NCBI GenBank assembly: GCA_045585955.1
Contig: JAZMZK010000085.1
Location: 1-64,000 of the forward strand
Source: SIG78 sp045585955
Lineage (GTDB): Bacteria > Verrucomicrobiota > Lentisphaeria > Victivallales > Victivallaceae
Reading direction: 5' to 3'
Length of the DNA: 64,000 nt
Under the pieces are notes generated by a model. That model did not search any database. It was given only the letters and a program-made list of their open reading frames with translations, and was not told the DNA's origin. This document shows positions 62,895 to 64,000 of the stretch, piece after piece. A program made the translations under genes and the position numbers. Each line of letters starts with the position of its first letter. Positions within the stretch are counted from its first letter, which is position 1.

Positions 62895-62923
62895 AATTTA
62901 CACCAGTATTGTGTGTAATGCAA
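62895..62923 (-). promoter_or_regulatory. Candidate promoter for the secreted glycosidase operon
   Basis: On the minus strand: TTGCAT, 17-nt spacer, TAAATT, about 60 nt before ATG 62837. Short ACTGG/CCAGT inverted repeats flank it (near 62870 and 62903). The 62838-63109 gap holds this and the divergent phosphatase promoter and no gene. Confidence 0.4.
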
Positions 62924-63029
62924 CAAATCTGCAATAAAATAAAATGCAAGAACTGCAAGAGATCTGGGGTGTGCGTTTACTTTTACAATCGTCAGCTGGT
63001 AAAATTCAGAGTTTTTTTATTTTTTTTAC

Positions 63030-63058
63030 TTGACTTTTATTTAGTTTTATAGTATACT
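63030..63058 (+). promoter_or_regulatory. Strong sigma-70-type promoter for the phosphatase gene
   Basis: TTGACT, 17-nt spacer, TATACT, about 50 nt before ATG 63110, preceded by an A/T-rich tract (TTTTTTTATTTTTTTTA) that may act as an UP element. Confidence 0.65.
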
Positions 63059-63109
63059 TGTTTAAGACAAAAACAAGGGGTTGTTTTTTTGTGAGATGGA
63101 AAATAAATA

Positions 63110-64000
63110 ATGGAACAAAGTACACAGATAATAGAATTGATTGCTCCTGAAGCCGGAGAAACTGTTTTTCTCCATGCTCCGGAACAGCTGGCGTTCTTTG
63201 AATCTGCCAGTCGTTTTGTGCCGCATGAAGCCGATCCAACTCCCAATAAAATGGATTTTTCTTGCTCCATGCCGGTAAGATTTCGCTGGAAAGCTGCGGG
63301 CAGGGCAGTGCTGGCTATCAGCGAAAATGCAAATTTGAGCAAAGCAGCGATCTATACAGGCATAAACGATTGCCGGGTTTATAATCTTCTGCCGGGTAAA
63401 AGATATTATTTCCAAATCCAATGCGGTGAAATTGTTTCAGAGATTCGCAGTTTTTCAATAGCAATGGAGCTGCCCCGGGTCATAAGTGTACCCAATGTAA
63501 GTAATGTTCGTGATTGCGGCGGCTGGCACTTAAACAATGGAAAACGCTATAAATTCAACATGCTCTATCGTGGAGCGCAGTTTGAACCATGGACAGTTCT
63601 GCCCCACGGTTGCGGGATCAATGCCGAAGGCGAAAAACTTTTTAAGGCATTGAAAATAAAAACCGAACTGGATCTGCGGGCTGATGGTGAAGACTTTTTT
63701 CAATCCTCCAATATGCTTTACTGTAAGATTCCTTCCACAGCATATGCCACCTGGCAGGAAGAAGGGATTTTTTCTGCGGAAGCTATGGAGCAAATTCGCA
63801 AAATATTTATCTTGCTTGCTGATAAACTGGTTTATCCCGTGTACTTTCACTGTCAGGGCGGCGGCGACCGCACCGGTACGCTGGCTTTTCTGCTGGGAGC
63901 TATGCTGGGGATGAGTTACGAAGATTTGCTTACCGATTACGAATTCAGCAACCTGTCAGTTTCCGGCGAGCGGATACGCTGGTCAACAGTGTGGCAGGCG
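63110..64000 (+). CDS. Tyrosine protein phosphatase, C-terminus cut by window edge
   Basis: 297 codons are visible and the frame is still open at the edge. Residues about 1-120 look like a fibronectin-III-type beta domain (FRWKAAGRAVLAIS, YNLLPGKRYYFQIQCG). The phosphatase domain follows: VPNVSNVRDCGGWHLNNGKRYKF, MLYRGAQFE, ALKIKTELDLRADGED, and the CX5R active site HCQGGGDRTGTLAFLLGAMLG. This is the bacterial Y_phosphatase3/PTP type. No signal peptide is visible, so it is likely cytoplasmic. ATG 63110 follows GATGGA; no better start is nearby. It is divergent from the glycosidase operon. Confidence 0.85.
   Translation, partial: MEQSTQIIELIAPEAGETVFLHAPEQLAFFESASRFVPHEADPTPNKMDFSCSMPVRFRWKAAGRAVLAISENANLSKAAIYTGINDCRVYNLLPGKRYYFQIQCGEIVSEIRSFSIAMELPRVISVPNVSNVRDCGGWHLNNGKRYKFNMLYRGAQFEPWTVLPHGCGINAEGEKLFKALKIKTELDLRADGEDFFQSSNMLYCKIPSTAYATWQEEGIFSAEAMEQIRKIFILLADKLVYPVYFHCQGGGDRTGTLAFLLGAMLGMSYEDLLTDYEFSNLSVSGERIRWSTVWQA

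Noticed and set aside
1..64000. tRNA, rRNA, CRISPR array, prophage or insertion sequence
   Set aside because: I looked through the intergenic gaps and saw no cloverleaf-like sequence, regular spaced repeats, integrase or transposase. A tRNAscan or IS search could still find something weak.

Overview
The window looks like chromosome from a Gram-negative member of the PVC group, most likely Lentisphaerota (Victivallales-like). This is an inference. It rests on a pseudopilin with an [23 protein letters not shown] leader helix and a C-terminal H-x9-DG signature, on several large secreted carbohydrate-active proteins, and on envelope genes (waaA, tolB, tolC, a LolA-like protein). I see no rRNA, tRNA, CRISPR array, phage gene or transposase. 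Coding density is high and most genes have ordinary Shine-Dalgarno sequences.

Region by region: 1-1390 (minus) holds a Kdo/WaaP-type kinase homologue and an edge-truncated gene. 1697-8221 (plus) is a tight run of uup, a GH43-like enzyme, a C_GCAxxG redox protein and a large secreted protein. 8387-9125 has a small basic secreted protein, a strong terminator and two large inverted repeats. 9182-13376 holds proC, a membrane adenylate cyclase overlapping a glycosyltransferase, and zwf. 13505-18000 (minus) is a four-gene operon: pseudopilin, DUF4838 protein, carbohydrate-binding-like protein and a propeller glycosidase, with a promoter and an upstream palindrome. 18302-20771 (minus) is galU followed by a DEAD-box helicase. 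20962-25911 (plus) is argB-aroK-aroC-pyrF-cutC-AAC(3)-like, ended by a terminator. 25989-27579 is a less ordered patch with a membrane protein carrying a pseudopilin-like tail and a decayed nuclease gene.

27750-40259 is a long housekeeping run (cca, paaK, tolB, folC, lon, LolA-like, pyrK, pyrD, DUF1015, cyclase-like, surface-repeat protein). 40315-48000 contains a putative metallopeptidase, trmB, an rpiB-glyA fusion, serS, nadD, rsfS, an orphan gene and a guaA whose glutaminase core is missing. 48317-56163 (plus) is an envelope/translation group: tolC, def, a membrane protein, a Cdc123-like ATP-grasp protein, waaA and hrpB. 56256-62837 (minus) is a two-gene secreted polysaccharide-degradation operon (GH16 and a 1154-residue TIM-barrel protein). 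A tyrosine phosphatase gene runs off the right edge.

I did not find one clear-cut new multi-gene system. The strongest leads are the GMP synthase without a glutaminase active site, the bacterial Cdc123-like ATP-grasp protein, the RpiB-SHMT fusion, the pseudopilin-led glycosidase operon with its palindromic site, and the pseudopilin-like domain attached to a three-helix membrane protein.
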